A stretch of DNA of 64,000 nucleotides from Mesorhizobium ventifaucium. Its GTDB lineage: Bacteria > Pseudomonadota > Alphaproteobacteria > Rhizobiales > Rhizobiaceae. This document shows, piece after piece, positions 35,664-44,516 of the stretch (the first letter of the stretch is position 1; each line of letters opens with the position of its first letter). The position numbers were made by a program, and so were the translations under genes. Under the pieces are notes generated by a model. That model had not been told where the DNA came from. It saw only the letters and a program-made list of their open reading frames with translations, and ran no database searches. The DNA lies in assembly GCF_935822925.1 (NCBI RefSeq), contig NZ_CAKXZS010000034.1:150446-214445 (forward strand), given 5' to 3'.

Positions 35664-35701
35664 TGGACCCTGGATGCGCGCCAGGGATTTCCGCTTGTGG
35701 C
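35092..35701. repeat. Segment duplicated at 37668-38260
   Basis: The 3' part of the cyclase gene and about 40 bases beyond it are repeated downstream in the same orientation. I count roughly 18 mismatches over the first 290 aligned bases, so about 94% identity. Homology begins at CGCTTTTTGCAATGGG and ends near CGCTTGTGGC, with an extra 16 bases in this copy just after the stop. Confidence 0.85.
35668..35686 (+). terminator. Candidate terminator hairpin after cyclase gene
   Basis: CCCTGG at 35668-35673 pairs with CCAGGG at 35681-35686 over a 7-base loop, five bases after the stop codon, and ATTT follows. The stem is short and the T-tract weak. Part of this hairpin is missing from the duplicated copy downstream. 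Confidence 0.4.
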
Positions 35702-35801
35702 CCAATTTGGACCTGCTGCAATGTCCGCTCCGGAGCCGCTGTTGGGGGCAAGGAGACATCAAACGCGTCCAGTCCGCCATCCCAATTGACGAGTACACGG
35801 C

Positions 35802-37400
35802 CTAGGCGAACCACCAGCGTTCGGCGATCTTCAACCCGTCCATCGGCCAGTTCGACGCCACCTCGCCATGGGCGAGAGCCGTGGTGTGGGCATCGACATA
35901 GGAGTTGAAGAACAGGTTCACCAGCCCGCCGTCGTCATGAAGCAATTGCTGCATTTCGGCATACATGCCGGCACGCTTGGTATCGTCGATCTCCGAGCGG
36001 GCGGCGACGAGCAGCTCATTAAAGCGCGGATTTTTCCAGAACGTTTCGTTCCACACCGCTTCCGCCGCATAGGCGACGGTGAACATCCAGTCGCACGTCG
36101 GCCGGCCGGCCCAGTAAGAGGCGAAGAATGGCTTCTTGAGCCAGACATTGTCCCAGTAGCCCTCGTTGGGCTCCCTGATCACATTCAGGTTGAGCCCGGC
36201 CGCCCGGGCATGCTCCTGCCAGAGGAAAGCCGAGTCGGTCGCACCCGTGAACCCGGCATCCGCGACCGACAGGTCGAACCGGGTGTTCTCGACCCCCGCC
36301 TTCTTGAGGAGGCTCTTGACCATGTCGGGGTCGTAGACGTGCTTCGGCTGCGGATCGATCGCGAACTTGACGGTCGGTGCGATCGGATTGTCGTTGCCGA
36401 TGGCGCCGTGGCCGAGAAACACCTTCTGCACGATCTCCTCGCGATTGAGCGAGTACTTGATCGCATTCCGCACATCGGGATTGTCGAAGGGCGCCTTCTG
36501 GACGTTCATGACATAGACGTAATGGCCGTAGCCCGTCGTCTCCAAGATCGCGAGATCGGGGTTCTGCTTCAGAATGTCGAGCGTCTTCAGGTCGCAGCGA
36601 TCCATGTAGTGGACCTCGCCGGTGTAGAGCGCGTTGGTGCGCGCCGTTACATCATTGATCGCCAGGCATTCGACACGGTCGAACCAGCCCTTGTCGGATT
36701 TGAAGTAGCTCGGGTTCTTGTTGAAGGTGGCGATGACGCCGGGCTCGAATTTCTCGAGCATATAGGGGCCGGTGCGGATGCCCGACTCCCAGTCGACGCC
36801 GCCCTCTTTCGCCGGCATGACCGGGATGTCCGACATGATGTAGGGGAAGTCGGCATTGCCGCCGTCGAGTTTGAACACCACCGTCTCGGCACCGTCGGCG
36901 ACGACATTCTTGACCGAAGCCAAGAGCGATTTCATCACCGATTTCGTGCCCTCGATGGTATGATGCCTGATTGAGGCCACGACATCGTCGGCGGTAACCG
37001 TCTTGCCATTGTGAAAGGTGGCTCCTTTCTTCAGTTTGAACACCCACTTCTTGGCGCCGTCTGACGGCTCAAAGCTCTCGGCGAGGTCGGGGACCACGTT
37101 GCCCTTGGAATCGATCTCGGTCAGGCTATTCGATAAGGTTCCGAATAGCGCGGTGCCGGTGAACGGGTTGACGTTGGTGCTACCCGGGTCCAGTGAATCG
37201 GTGGCGGCGGCATCGCCGATGCCGATCTTCAAGGTGCCGCCCTTCTTGGGCTCGGCGCGCGCGACCCTGACGAACATCGCATTGGCGGCCGTGGCGGTAA
37301 GGCCGGCGGCGAGCGCCAGCTGAACAAAATCACGACGCGAAACCCTGCCTTTCGCGGCAAGCTTGGCGACCGACTGCAGCTTCAATTCGAATTCCGTCAT
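35802..37400 (-). CDS. ABC transporter substrate-binding protein, peptide/nickel type (family 5)
   Basis: The 532-residue protein starts at ATG 37400 with AAGGAG upstream. A Tat signal is visible (VSRRDFVQLALAAGLTATA), so it is exported folded. The mature part follows the DppA/OppA family: KKGGTLKIGIGDAAATDSLD, the SVI-type block VVPDLAESFEPSDGAKKWVFKL (split here by natural variation), FHNGKTVTADDVVAS, and PDVRNAIKYSLNREEIVQKV. It should bind oligopeptides or another solute in the periplasm. No permease or ATPase genes adjoin it, so it must serve a transporter encoded elsewhere. It lies between the two copies of the cyclase tail. Confidence 0.92.
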   Translation of the reverse strand: MTEFELKLQSVAKLAAKGRVSRRDFVQLALAAGLTATAANAMFVRVARAEPKKGGTLKIGIGDAAATDSLDPGSTNVNPFTGTALFGTLSNSLTEIDSKGNVVPDLAESFEPSDGAKKWVFKLKKGATFHNGKTVTADDVVASIRHHTIEGTKSVMKSLLASVKNVVADGAETVVFKLDGGNADFPYIMSDIPVMPAKEGGVDWESGIRTGPYMLEKFEPGVIATFNKNPSYFKSDKGWFDRVECLAINDVTARTNALYTGEVHYMDRCDLKTLDILKQNPDLAILETTGYGHYVYVMNVQKAPFDNPDVRNAIKYSLNREEIVQKVFLGHGAIGNDNPIAPTVKFAIDPQPKHVYDPDMVKSLLKKAGVENTRFDLSVADAGFTGATDSAFLWQEHARAAGLNLNVIREPNEGYWDNVWLKKPFFASYWAGRPTCDWMFTVAYAAEAVWNETFWKNPRFNELLVAARSEIDDTKRAGMYAEMQQLLHDDGGLVNLFFNSYVDAHTTALAHGEVASNWPMDGLKIAERWWFA

Positions 37401-37667
37401 TTCCTGGTTTCTCCTTCAGATCCAGATGGAGAACGGGCATGTCCAAGAGGAAACGAGGAGGCGCATCCCCTGACGAGATGGGCCGGTAACCTCCCTGTTC
37501 GTTCTTGTTCTTGTTTAATTCCTCCGTCGCGGGGCCAGACGGTTTCGACCCGCGGCAGATCATAGCGGGCCCGAGTGTGGCGGGCAAACCGGCCGACGCT
37601 CGCGAGGCGTGCTACATGCAACCGGGCGTTCTGCTTTCACCTATTCGAGATTCTTCGGGCTTTGGAT

Positions 37668-38260
37668 CGCTTTTTGCAATGGGCGATCTGAAACAGGCGG
37701 CTGAGGTGTTCGGAGAAGGCGTCAGGCGAAACCCAGATGCAACTGCGCTCTTTCTACCTTTCAGTTCCGTGCTGGCGCAGCTCGGTCGCCGGGAAGAAGC
37801 CAGACAAATGCTACTGAAGTTCCGACCGGGTTTAGACCAGAAAGGGCTCGAAAACCTTCCCGACACCTTACACCTCTCGTTCAAATGGGATTATGAACAC
37901 GCAAGCGTCCGGGAGCGCCTGAATGACGATGTCCGTATCGCTGCGCTGCCGCTGGACGTCACCGTTACGAGCCTGGAAGCAGAGCTTGAGACCGGCAATC
38001 CCTTTTCCCAGCAATATGCAGCAAAGCGACTGGGCTGGTTTGGACCAGCGGCATCACAAGCCGTTCCGGCACTGGTTGAAGCGCTTAAGGTTGAATATCT
38101 CCGCCGGAGGCCATCGAGGCGCTGGGAAAGATCGGGCCTCCGGCACGAGCTGCGATACCTGCGCTCGGGGCACTCCAGAATGAAGCTCTGGTTGGCATTT
38201 ACGCAAAGGACGCGCTGTCCAAAATCAGAGGAACGCGCGCCAGGGATTTTCGCTTGTGGC
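37668..38260 (+). pseudogene. Duplicated 3' fragment of the cyclase/TPR gene
   Basis: This copy of 35092-35701 has no promoter, start or cyclase domain. The frame is open from about 37505 but the first 50 codons are unrelated. It reads FAMGDLKQAAEVFGEGVRRN as in the intact gene, keeps the HEAT-like part to AVPALVEALKVEYLRR, then loses one G (CCGGAGG for CCGGGAGG near 38106), which destroys the final 40 codons. The stop of the intact gene is deleted. It is almost certainly non-functional. Confidence 0.85.
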
Positions 38261-38616
38261 GTAAGATCGCCATTGCCAGTATCCCATGAATGTCAACGGC
38301 CGGCGCAACGGCCAACATGCGGCGCAAAGCCGACGTGCCGGAAAGGGGCCGGAAGCGGACCGTCCGCAGTCGGGACGAAACTATCAGCAAGCCGCCATTT
38401 TCGGAGGACCTTCAGTTCGGAGCCTGTAGCAGACTGGCAGCTCCTGGCATCTAGAGAGCGGTAGCAGACATTCACCCTGGTTGGATTGAAGTCTCCAACT
38501 GACCATCGCGCGAGCTTGGCCGCTCCCGACTGACGCCTGATACTGCTTGACATCGACTCTCCGTTCGGGAAACAGTGGTCAGACCACTGTAAGGCCAGTG
38601 AAAGGAAGAGCGTCCG
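38261..38616. other. Decayed non-coding sequence and regulator promoter
   Basis: Bases 38330-38480 contain the degraded dispersed-repeat vocabulary (GGCCGGAAGCGGACCG and AGCAGACATTCACCC). The last 60 bases hold the promoter and operator of the FadR-type regulator gene. Confidence 0.45.
38572..38590. promoter_or_regulatory. FadR-type operator, 9-bp perfect arms
   Basis: ACAGTGGTC, one central A, then GACCACTGT form a perfect 9+1+9 palindrome ending 26 bases before the regulator ATG. The TGGTCxGACCA core is the classic operator type of FadR-subfamily GntR regulators. Its position suggests autoregulation and possibly control of the TRAP operon that follows. Confidence 0.75.
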
Positions 38617-39357
38617 ATGTCAACGATGCTTGCCGAGGGCCACGACCTGTCGGGTGCAGAGAAGGTGTTCACCTTCTTCCGCGACGCGTTGCTGAACGGC
38701 ACCCTAAAACCGGGCGAGCGCCTGCTGGGCGAGCGTGAACTGTCGCTGAGCCTCAGCGTGTCTCGGCCGCTGCTGCGCGAGGCATTGCGCTCGCTTGCTA
38801 TGCTCGGCTTCCTCGATATCCGCCATGGCAAGGGCGCCTACGTCCGCCAGGCCGACATCAACGTCCTCTCGGATTTCTTCACCTTCAGCCTCGCTCAGCA
38901 GCCCGACATCCTCGACGACGTGATGCAGGCACGCATTGCGATCGAGTGCCAGGCGATCCGGCTTGCCTGCGAGCGCGCGACGGAAAGCGATCTGAAGCGC
39001 ATCGGCTCGAAGCTCACCCGGCTGATGGACACGTTGCACGATCCGATTGAGGGCGGCGCAGCCGACTTCGCTTTCCACCAGGCGATCGTCGAGGCCGGGC
39101 ACAGCGAGGCACTGACCACGCTCTACGGCGCGATCGGCGAATTGCTCCGCCGCAGCCATGTCCAGCGGCGCGAAGTGACCGTCTCAGAGCCCGGCATCGT
39201 GGACTATCTCGTGGAAGCGCACCGCGAAGTGTTTCTATCGATTGTCGATCGCGATCCGGACGCGGCCGACCGCAAGCTCCGCGACCATTTCGCCATCGGC
39301 GACGAATTCCGTCGCCGCAGCCTCATCTCGGCCTTCGCCCGGAGGCCGCAGACCTAA
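38617..39357 (+). CDS. FadR-subfamily GntR transcriptional regulator
   Basis: The 246-residue protein starts at ATG 38617 (AAGGAAGAG upstream). The N-terminal winged helix-turn-helix has LLNGTLKPGERLLGERELS and VSRPLLREALRSLAMLGFLD, the GntR signature. The C-terminal FCD domain (about 95-235) has the metal-binding residues in DFAFHQAIVEAGH and later His positions. Regulators of this kind sense carboxylated sugars or organic acids. It lies 35 bases before the TRAP binding protein gene in the same direction and has a matching operator just upstream, so it is very likely the local repressor. Confidence 0.92.
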   Translation: MSTMLAEGHDLSGAEKVFTFFRDALLNGTLKPGERLLGERELSLSLSVSRPLLREALRSLAMLGFLDIRHGKGAYVRQADINVLSDFFTFSLAQQPDILDDVMQARIAIECQAIRLACERATESDLKRIGSKLTRLMDTLHDPIEGGAADFAFHQAIVEAGHSEALTTLYGAIGELLRRSHVQRREVTVSEPGIVDYLVEAHREVFLSIVDRDPDAADRKLRDHFAIGDEFRRRSLISAFARRPQT

Positions 39358-39392
39358 GCAATAGGCATGAAAATCAAGGGAGGATTTCCGAC

Positions 39393-40382
39393 ATGCTGCA
39401 CAGGACCATCATCAACGCATTGACAGGCGCGGCCGTCGCGCTCGTCATGACGGGCGCAGCGCTCTCCGCCGAGCTGCGCTACGCTCATGTGGGTGCCGAG
39501 GGTGATATCCAGACGATCTACGCCGCCGAGGCCGCGAAAGGCATCGCCGCAGCCACGAACAACGAAGTGACCGTGACGGTCTATCCGGCGAGCCAGCTCG
39601 GCGGCGTCGCCGAGATGGTCGACGGCGTCAAGATGGGCTCGATTTCGATGGGCCACCATGACTTCGCCTCGCTCGCACGCCTTGTGCCTGAGGTCGCGGT
39701 GTTCAACGCTCCCTTCATCTACCGTGACGGTGCGCATGCGCTTGCCGCAACCGACCCGGCGACGTCACCCGCGCTGCAGGCGATCAACGAGAAGCTCGTC
39801 GCACAGGGTGTGCGCATCATCGGCCGCATCTACCGCGGCGACCGCCAGATCTCGTCCAATTTCCCGGTCAAGACGCCGGCCGATCTCGCCGGCAAGCCGT
39901 TCCGCGCCGTCCCACTCGAGCTGTGGGTCTCGATGGTCAAAGGGTTCGGCGCTATCCCCACGCCGGTCGAGGTCGCGGAATTGCCGACAGCCCTGATGAC
40001 GGGCGTGGTGGTCGGGCAAGAGAACCCGCTGACCATGATCGCCTCGAACAACCTCAACGAAGTGCAGTCACATATCTCGATGACCGGCCACATGCGTGCC
40101 GTCCTCGCCGTGTTCGTCAATGAAGAGGTCTGGCAGGGCCTGACTGAGGCGCAGCGCGCCTCGATCACCAAAGTGCTCGACGACGAGGCAAAGAAGTCGC
40201 TGCAGATGGCCCAGGATGGCGAGGCCAAGCTCGTCGAAGAGCTGAAAGGGCGCGGCATGACCATCATCACCGAAGCCGACGGGCTGGACATTGCCGCATT
40301 CCGCGACGGCGTCAACAAGCAGATCACGCAGGACTTCCCGAACTTCACACCGCTGATCGAGCAGATCCAGGCGGTCAAGTGA
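39393..40382 (+). CDS. TRAP transporter substrate-binding protein (DctP family)
   Basis: The 329-residue protein has a signal peptide ending near AALSAELRYA, then the DctP fold: YPASQLGGVAEMVDGVKMG, the interdomain region KTPADLAGKPFRAVPLELWV with the Arg that usually clamps the ligand carboxylate (FRAVP), and VVVGQENPLTMI. It delivers a carboxylated ligand, perhaps a sugar acid, to the membrane subunits encoded next. It starts at ATG 39393 after AAGGGAGGATTTCC. Confidence 0.93.
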   Translation: MLHRTIINALTGAAVALVMTGAALSAELRYAHVGAEGDIQTIYAAEAAKGIAAATNNEVTVTVYPASQLGGVAEMVDGVKMGSISMGHHDFASLARLVPEVAVFNAPFIYRDGAHALAATDPATSPALQAINEKLVAQGVRIIGRIYRGDRQISSNFPVKTPADLAGKPFRAVPLELWVSMVKGFGAIPTPVEVAELPTALMTGVVVGQENPLTMIASNNLNEVQSHISMTGHMRAVLAVFVNEEVWQGLTEAQRASITKVLDDEAKKSLQMAQDGEAKLVEELKGRGMTIITEADGLDIAAFRDGVNKQITQDFPNFTPLIEQIQAVK

Positions 40383-40471
40383 TCGACCACGGCCGGGACT
40401 CGCGCCCCGGCCAACCCCTTTGGTAAATTGTCGCCGCCAGCGCCGGTCCGCCGGCCGGAAGGGAGGAAGCG

Positions 40472-40939
40472 ATGCGCATCGCCGAACGCATTCTTACAGC
40501 TTTCGTGGTCATTATCATGGTCGGCCTCGTGCTCGTGCCGACCGCGCAGGTGATCATGCGTGGGGTCTTCGTGCTGCCTTTCATCGGGGCCGAGGAATTC
40601 ACGCGCTTCCTGCTCATCTGCCTGGTCTTCTGCGCCTATCCACTGGTGGTGCAGAACGGTGAGAACATCGTGATGGGCGAATTCAAAGCCGCGATGCCGG
40701 GGCGCCTGCGCGGGATCGTCAACTGGTCGATCTCGATCGGCGCTATCGCTGCGACCGGCTTCCTCGCCTATGTCACGGCAACCAACATTTCGAGGAACCT
40801 AGCCAACGCGACGCCGACGCTCGGCATCCCGTTCTGGATCTTCCTGGGCGCGACCTTGTTCGGCTTCGCCGGCGCGGCTCTTGTCCACCTCCTCCACCTG
40901 CGCAAGCCGCCGCAGGCCGACACCAATATCGCGGTCTGA
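40472..40939 (+). CDS. TRAP transporter small permease (DctQ family)
   Basis: The 155-residue protein has four predicted membrane helices and the family core GAEEFTRFLLICLVFCAYPL with NGENIVMGEF after helix 2. It starts at ATG 40472 with GGGAGGAAGC upstream. The last helix is followed by a short cytoplasmic tail, and its stop is one base before the next start. It associates with the large permease subunit in the inner membrane. Confidence 0.9.
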   Translation: MRIAERILTAFVVIIMVGLVLVPTAQVIMRGVFVLPFIGAEEFTRFLLICLVFCAYPLVVQNGENIVMGEFKAAMPGRLRGIVNWSISIGAIAATGFLAYVTATNISRNLANATPTLGIPFWIFLGATLFGFAGAALVHLLHLRKPPQADTNIAV

Positions 40940-40940
40940 C

Positions 40941-42218
40941 ATGGGTTTCGCGGTCGTCATCGCCTTCCTGGCGCTCTTCATGCTCGGCTTTCCGGTGGTC
41001 TATGCCATCCTCCTGCCGTCCATTGCCTACGTAGTCATCGAAGGCCTTCCGCTCGGCCTCCTTGCACAGCGCGTCACTTATGCGCTCGATTCCTTCCCGC
41101 TGGTTGCGGTTCCGCTTTTCATCTTCGTCGGCAATCTGATGAACCTATCGGGGATCACCGACCGCATCTTCCGATTTGCCTACACGCTGGTCGGCCGCGT
41201 GCCGGGCGGTCTGGCGCAGGTGAATGTATTCGGCAGCTTGGTCTTCTCCGGTATGTCGGGCGCCGCGCTCGCCGATATCGGAGGACTCGGACGCATCGAG
41301 ATCGATGCGATGAAGAAGCGCGGATTCGACGCCTCCTTCGCAGGCGCCGTCACCGGCGCCTCGGCGACACTGGGGCCGATCTTCCCGCCGTCCATTCCCC
41401 TGATCGTCTACGGCTCGGTGACGAGTGTCTCGATCGTGCAGCTCCTGGTCGCGGGTATCGTGCCCGCCATAGTGTGCACTGCGCTCCTGATGCTGACGGT
41501 GCTCGTGGTGGCGACAATCCACAAGCATCCGCGGGCCGATCGCTGGCCGACGCCGTGGGAAGTGGGACGCGACCTCCTGCCGGCGCTGCCCGCGATCGTG
41601 GCGCCCGCCCTGATGATTGCCGGCATGACAGCCGGCGCCTTCACGCCGACCGAGGCGGCGGCCATCACCGCCGTCTACGTCATCCTCATCAGCGGCTTGC
41701 TCTACCGCGAATTGACGGTCGATCATCTGTGGAACTCGGCCGTGCTCACCGCGCGCAGTTCCTCGGCGATCCTGATCATCGTGGCGGCCGCGGCCCTCTT
41801 TGGCTGGATCCTCGCGGTCGAGCAGGTGCCGCAGAGCTTCGCGGCCGCACTGCTGGGCCTCTCGCGCGATCCGGTGATGCTACTCGTCATCGCGAATCTC
41901 ATCTTCTTTGTGGCGGGCATGTTCCTGGATTCCACGACGGCCACACTGCTGCTGGTGCCGATCATCGCGCCGCCGCTGGTGCTGGCAGGCGTCGACCCGG
42001 TTCAACTCGGCATCGTGACGATCTTCAATCTGATGCTCGGCCTGCTGACACCGCCGATGGGCCTGTCGCTGTTTCTGGTGGCCGACATCGCCAAGGTCTC
42101 GATCCGGCAACTGCTCAAGGCGCTGCTGCCGTTCTACATCCCGCTGCTGGCCACGCTTGCGATCCTGACCTTCGCGAAGGATCTCACCTTGTGGCTGCCC
42201 CGCATGATCACTCAGTAA
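40941..42218 (+). CDS. TRAP transporter large permease (DctM family)
   Basis: The 425-residue protein starts at ATG 40941, one base after the DctQ stop. About eleven to twelve helices are visible. Family blocks include PLFIFVGNLMNLSGITDRIF, GMSGAALADIGGLGRIEIDAM and TGASATLGPIFPPSIPLIVYG, and the late LMLGLLTPPMGLSLFLVADI. It is the sodium-driven transport channel of the TRAP system. The remaining gene of the operon is the RpiB-type isomerase 18 bases downstream. Confidence 0.95.
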   Translation: MGFAVVIAFLALFMLGFPVVYAILLPSIAYVVIEGLPLGLLAQRVTYALDSFPLVAVPLFIFVGNLMNLSGITDRIFRFAYTLVGRVPGGLAQVNVFGSLVFSGMSGAALADIGGLGRIEIDAMKKRGFDASFAGAVTGASATLGPIFPPSIPLIVYGSVTSVSIVQLLVAGIVPAIVCTALLMLTVLVVATIHKHPRADRWPTPWEVGRDLLPALPAIVAPALMIAGMTAGAFTPTEAAAITAVYVILISGLLYRELTVDHLWNSAVLTARSSSAILIIVAAAALFGWILAVEQVPQSFAAALLGLSRDPVMLLVIANLIFFVAGMFLDSTTATLLLVPIIAPPLVLAGVDPVQLGIVTIFNLMLGLLTPPMGLSLFLVADIAKVSIRQLLKALLPFYIPLLATLAILTFAKDLTLWLPRMITQ

Positions 42219-42236
42219 CCCTGGAGAATTCTGAAG

Positions 42237-42683
42237 ATGCGCATCGTAATCGGTTCCGACCACGCCGGCTTCCCGCTCAAGGCGACAATCATCGATCATA
42301 TAAAGTCCCTGGGACACGATGTGCACGACGCCGGATCTTACGATTCCAGACCGGTGGACTTTCCGGACATCGCCAAGACGGTGACGTCATCGATCATCGA
42401 GGGCAAGGCGGAGCGCGGCCTGATGGTCTGCGGCACGGGGGTCGGCGCTTCAATCGCGGCTAACAAGGTGAAGGGTATCCGTGCGGCGGTATGCCACGAC
42501 GTGCATTCGGCCCACCAATCGGTCGAGCACGACGACGTGAACGTCATGTGCATCGGCGCACAGATCGTCGGTGCCTGGCTCGCCAAGGACCTTGTAACGG
42601 CCTATCTCGCGGCCGAGTTCTCGACCGACGAGGATTTCCGCCGCCGTGTACGTAAGCTCGCCGAGATGGATGGCGAGCGGTAG
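42237..42683 (+). CDS. RpiB/LacAB family sugar-phosphate isomerase
   Basis: The 148-residue protein has the family start IVIGSDHAGFPLKATIIDHI, the substrate site DAGSYDSRPVDFPD, the catalytic Cys in LMVCGTGVGASIAANK, and His residues in HDVHSAHQSVEHDD. RpiB interconverts ribose-5-phosphate and ribulose-5-phosphate; relatives act on allose-6-phosphate, galactose-6-phosphate or erythrose-4-phosphate. As the last gene of a TRAP operon it suggests that the imported compound is converted to a pentose- or tetrose-type phosphate. No kinase or dehydrogenase for the pathway is present next to it. Confidence 0.88.
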   Translation: MRIVIGSDHAGFPLKATIIDHIKSLGHDVHDAGSYDSRPVDFPDIAKTVTSSIIEGKAERGLMVCGTGVGASIAANKVKGIRAAVCHDVHSAHQSVEHDDVNVMCIGAQIVGAWLAKDLVTAYLAAEFSTDEDFRRRVRKLAEMDGER

Positions 42684-43036
42684 TTTCAAGGCAAGAAGGC
42701 ACTATCGGGGCCGGTTCCGGACCGTCCGCTTTCGGGCATCGGCCGTGAGATAGCTGCCATTCAATTACCGGTGACCGAATGGCAGCTACCGACCCCTTTG
42801 CGGACATGGGGAGCTACTTCGAACAAATATGTAAGCTGCCGTTCCACATCCAATCCAATAGCAGTTCTTCGGGCCTACCATACCAGATTGGTGTACCTTT
42901 GCTTCTGTAGGCTCTAAGCGATTCCAAGGTGCTGCTTTTTGCCTTTCCAGTGCGGAAGGAACATCATCAAAGCCCGGCTCCCGTAGCACCGGATGACCGG
43001 CGCGATGCGCGAGTGAAACACACGAACGGCACATGA
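42684..43036. other. Intergenic region between TRAP operon and orphan gene
   Basis: It carries the degraded repeat vocabulary near 42705-42790 (TTCCGGACCGTCCGCTTTCGG and a short inverted CTGCCATTC / GAATGGCAG pair), then promoter sequence for the gene at 43037. The inverted 9-mers flank about 20 bases and could form a small hairpin. No gene is supported. Confidence 0.4.
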
Positions 43037-44200
43037 ATGTTGGACTTGTTTACTCCGCGATTCCGGAAAGAAAAACTCCACAATCACTTTCGTCTCATCT
43101 CGGCCGACCCTGACTACGCAAAGGCCCAGCCCATCATTCAAAACTGGGCGACTGGCCTGCTGGATCGAAGGGGAGAGAGTCAGAAATTCATCAACGAATT
43201 TCAAACGACGTTTAATTCCTCGATGTGGGAACTCTATCTGAACAGAGCGCTGATCGATTTGGGATGCAGTGTCGACTTTTCAAAGTCAGCACCGGATTTC
43301 TTCGTCCGAGGACCCGGAAACTACGAGTTCAACATAGAGGCTGTCGTCTCCGACCAGCCTCCGACCGCGAAGCAGCAGAAGACCTTTAACGAGCAAGATT
43401 TCAAAACCCGTGGTGCGCTGAAACTTGCCGGGAAGATCAGGGATAAGCTGGATCTTTACCGCGGAAGCAATGGAAAGAAACACCCGTATTCCTCGATGAG
43501 CCACGTGCGCGATCGGCCATTTGTCATTGCAATCGCCCCCTTCGATAGCGACCTCTCGCTCACTCAAAACAACGAACTCATCAACATGGTCCTTTTGGGC
43601 TTGACGCCACCTGTGCTCGAAGGGCCAGACCTAGGAAAGCAAGACAAGATGACCTCTCTCCGGAAGCCTTCGGGTGCGCAAGTTGACATGGGAGTTTTCA
43701 CGAACGATTCGTTTAAAGAGATCAGCGCCGTTTTCTTCTCTACGCTCGGAACCTTTGGAAAAGCAGTCGTCGAAAGTAAGATTGATAGGCTCGTCCGGGC
43801 GACCCGTTATAGGGTGATCGACAAGGACAGGATTGCGCCCGGTTCGGAGCTCTGGCAGGTCGGGACGCACCGGTTTCAGTTCGCCGCGCTGAACTACCTC
43901 CTCACGCAACGACGGGAGAGCGAGCATCAGATCGGCGGTGCAGATATGCTTATTCAGCACTCATCGTTTCATCGTGAAACTCATCTGGATGGGCTTCAGG
44001 TCTATTTCAATCCGTATGCAGAGGTGCCATTTGACCCAAAATTCCCATGGCCCGTAGAAATCGCTCTCAATTATTACGACGTCGAAAGCGGTGAGCACAT
44101 CCAAGCGCATCCTGACGGCGCGCTCGTTTCAAGGCAGGTTTATGAAATAACCCCCGCATACATTCGGCTTCTGCTCGGCAGATACGGTTTTATTCGGTGA
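43037..44200 (+). CDS. Orphan hypothetical protein, possible PD-(D/E)XK-like fold
   Basis: The 387-residue soluble protein has no signal peptide. I do not recognise the family with confidence. Residues 64-103 read WELYLNRALIDLGCSVDF, then APDFFV and EFNIEAV. The arrangement E65, P86-D87, E101 resembles the E...PD...ExK core of restriction-type nucleases, but Val103 replaces the expected Lys. The rest is mixed alpha/beta with many aromatic and charged residues. Base composition is lower in GC than its neighbours and codon use differs, which suggests acquisition. It stands alone in its transcription unit, with decayed sequence on both sides. Confidence 0.75.
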   Translation: MLDLFTPRFRKEKLHNHFRLISADPDYAKAQPIIQNWATGLLDRRGESQKFINEFQTTFNSSMWELYLNRALIDLGCSVDFSKSAPDFFVRGPGNYEFNIEAVVSDQPPTAKQQKTFNEQDFKTRGALKLAGKIRDKLDLYRGSNGKKHPYSSMSHVRDRPFVIAIAPFDSDLSLTQNNELINMVLLGLTPPVLEGPDLGKQDKMTSLRKPSGAQVDMGVFTNDSFKEISAVFFSTLGTFGKAVVESKIDRLVRATRYRVIDKDRIAPGSELWQVGTHRFQFAALNYLLTQRRESEHQIGGADMLIQHSSFHRETHLDGLQVYFNPYAEVPFDPKFPWPVEIALNYYDVESGEHIQAHPDGALVSRQVYEITPAYIRLLLGRYGFIR

Positions 44201-44516
44201 TTGTTGGCCGCATTGGGGAGGCTTCAAGATAGATTCCTATGTCCGCATCCTGAGCTCTGCGCTCAAGAGCGGACTGACGGCAACCCACCCCATCTCAACC
44301 ATCGACGGCCCTGAGTTGGAACGGCAGCCTTTGGGAGATGAGGGTCCTAGCTTGAACGTTCGAAATGGGGGCGCATGTCGGACCGGCAGATTTGGGGCTG
44401 TTAACGGACTGTCTGGTTTCAAGCGTCCATGCGCAACTAGCTGCCGCAGAAGCTGACGGCAAGAACGACCGTTCTCCACCCCATTCTGTCTTTAAACTCG
44501 ACTCGCCATGCCGGGG
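44201..44516. other. Non-coding stretch
   Basis: This is the convergent gap between the orphan gene and the broken LysR gene. No frame or hairpin is convincing; short segments near 44375-44425 again resemble the dispersed degraded sequences. Confidence 0.4.
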
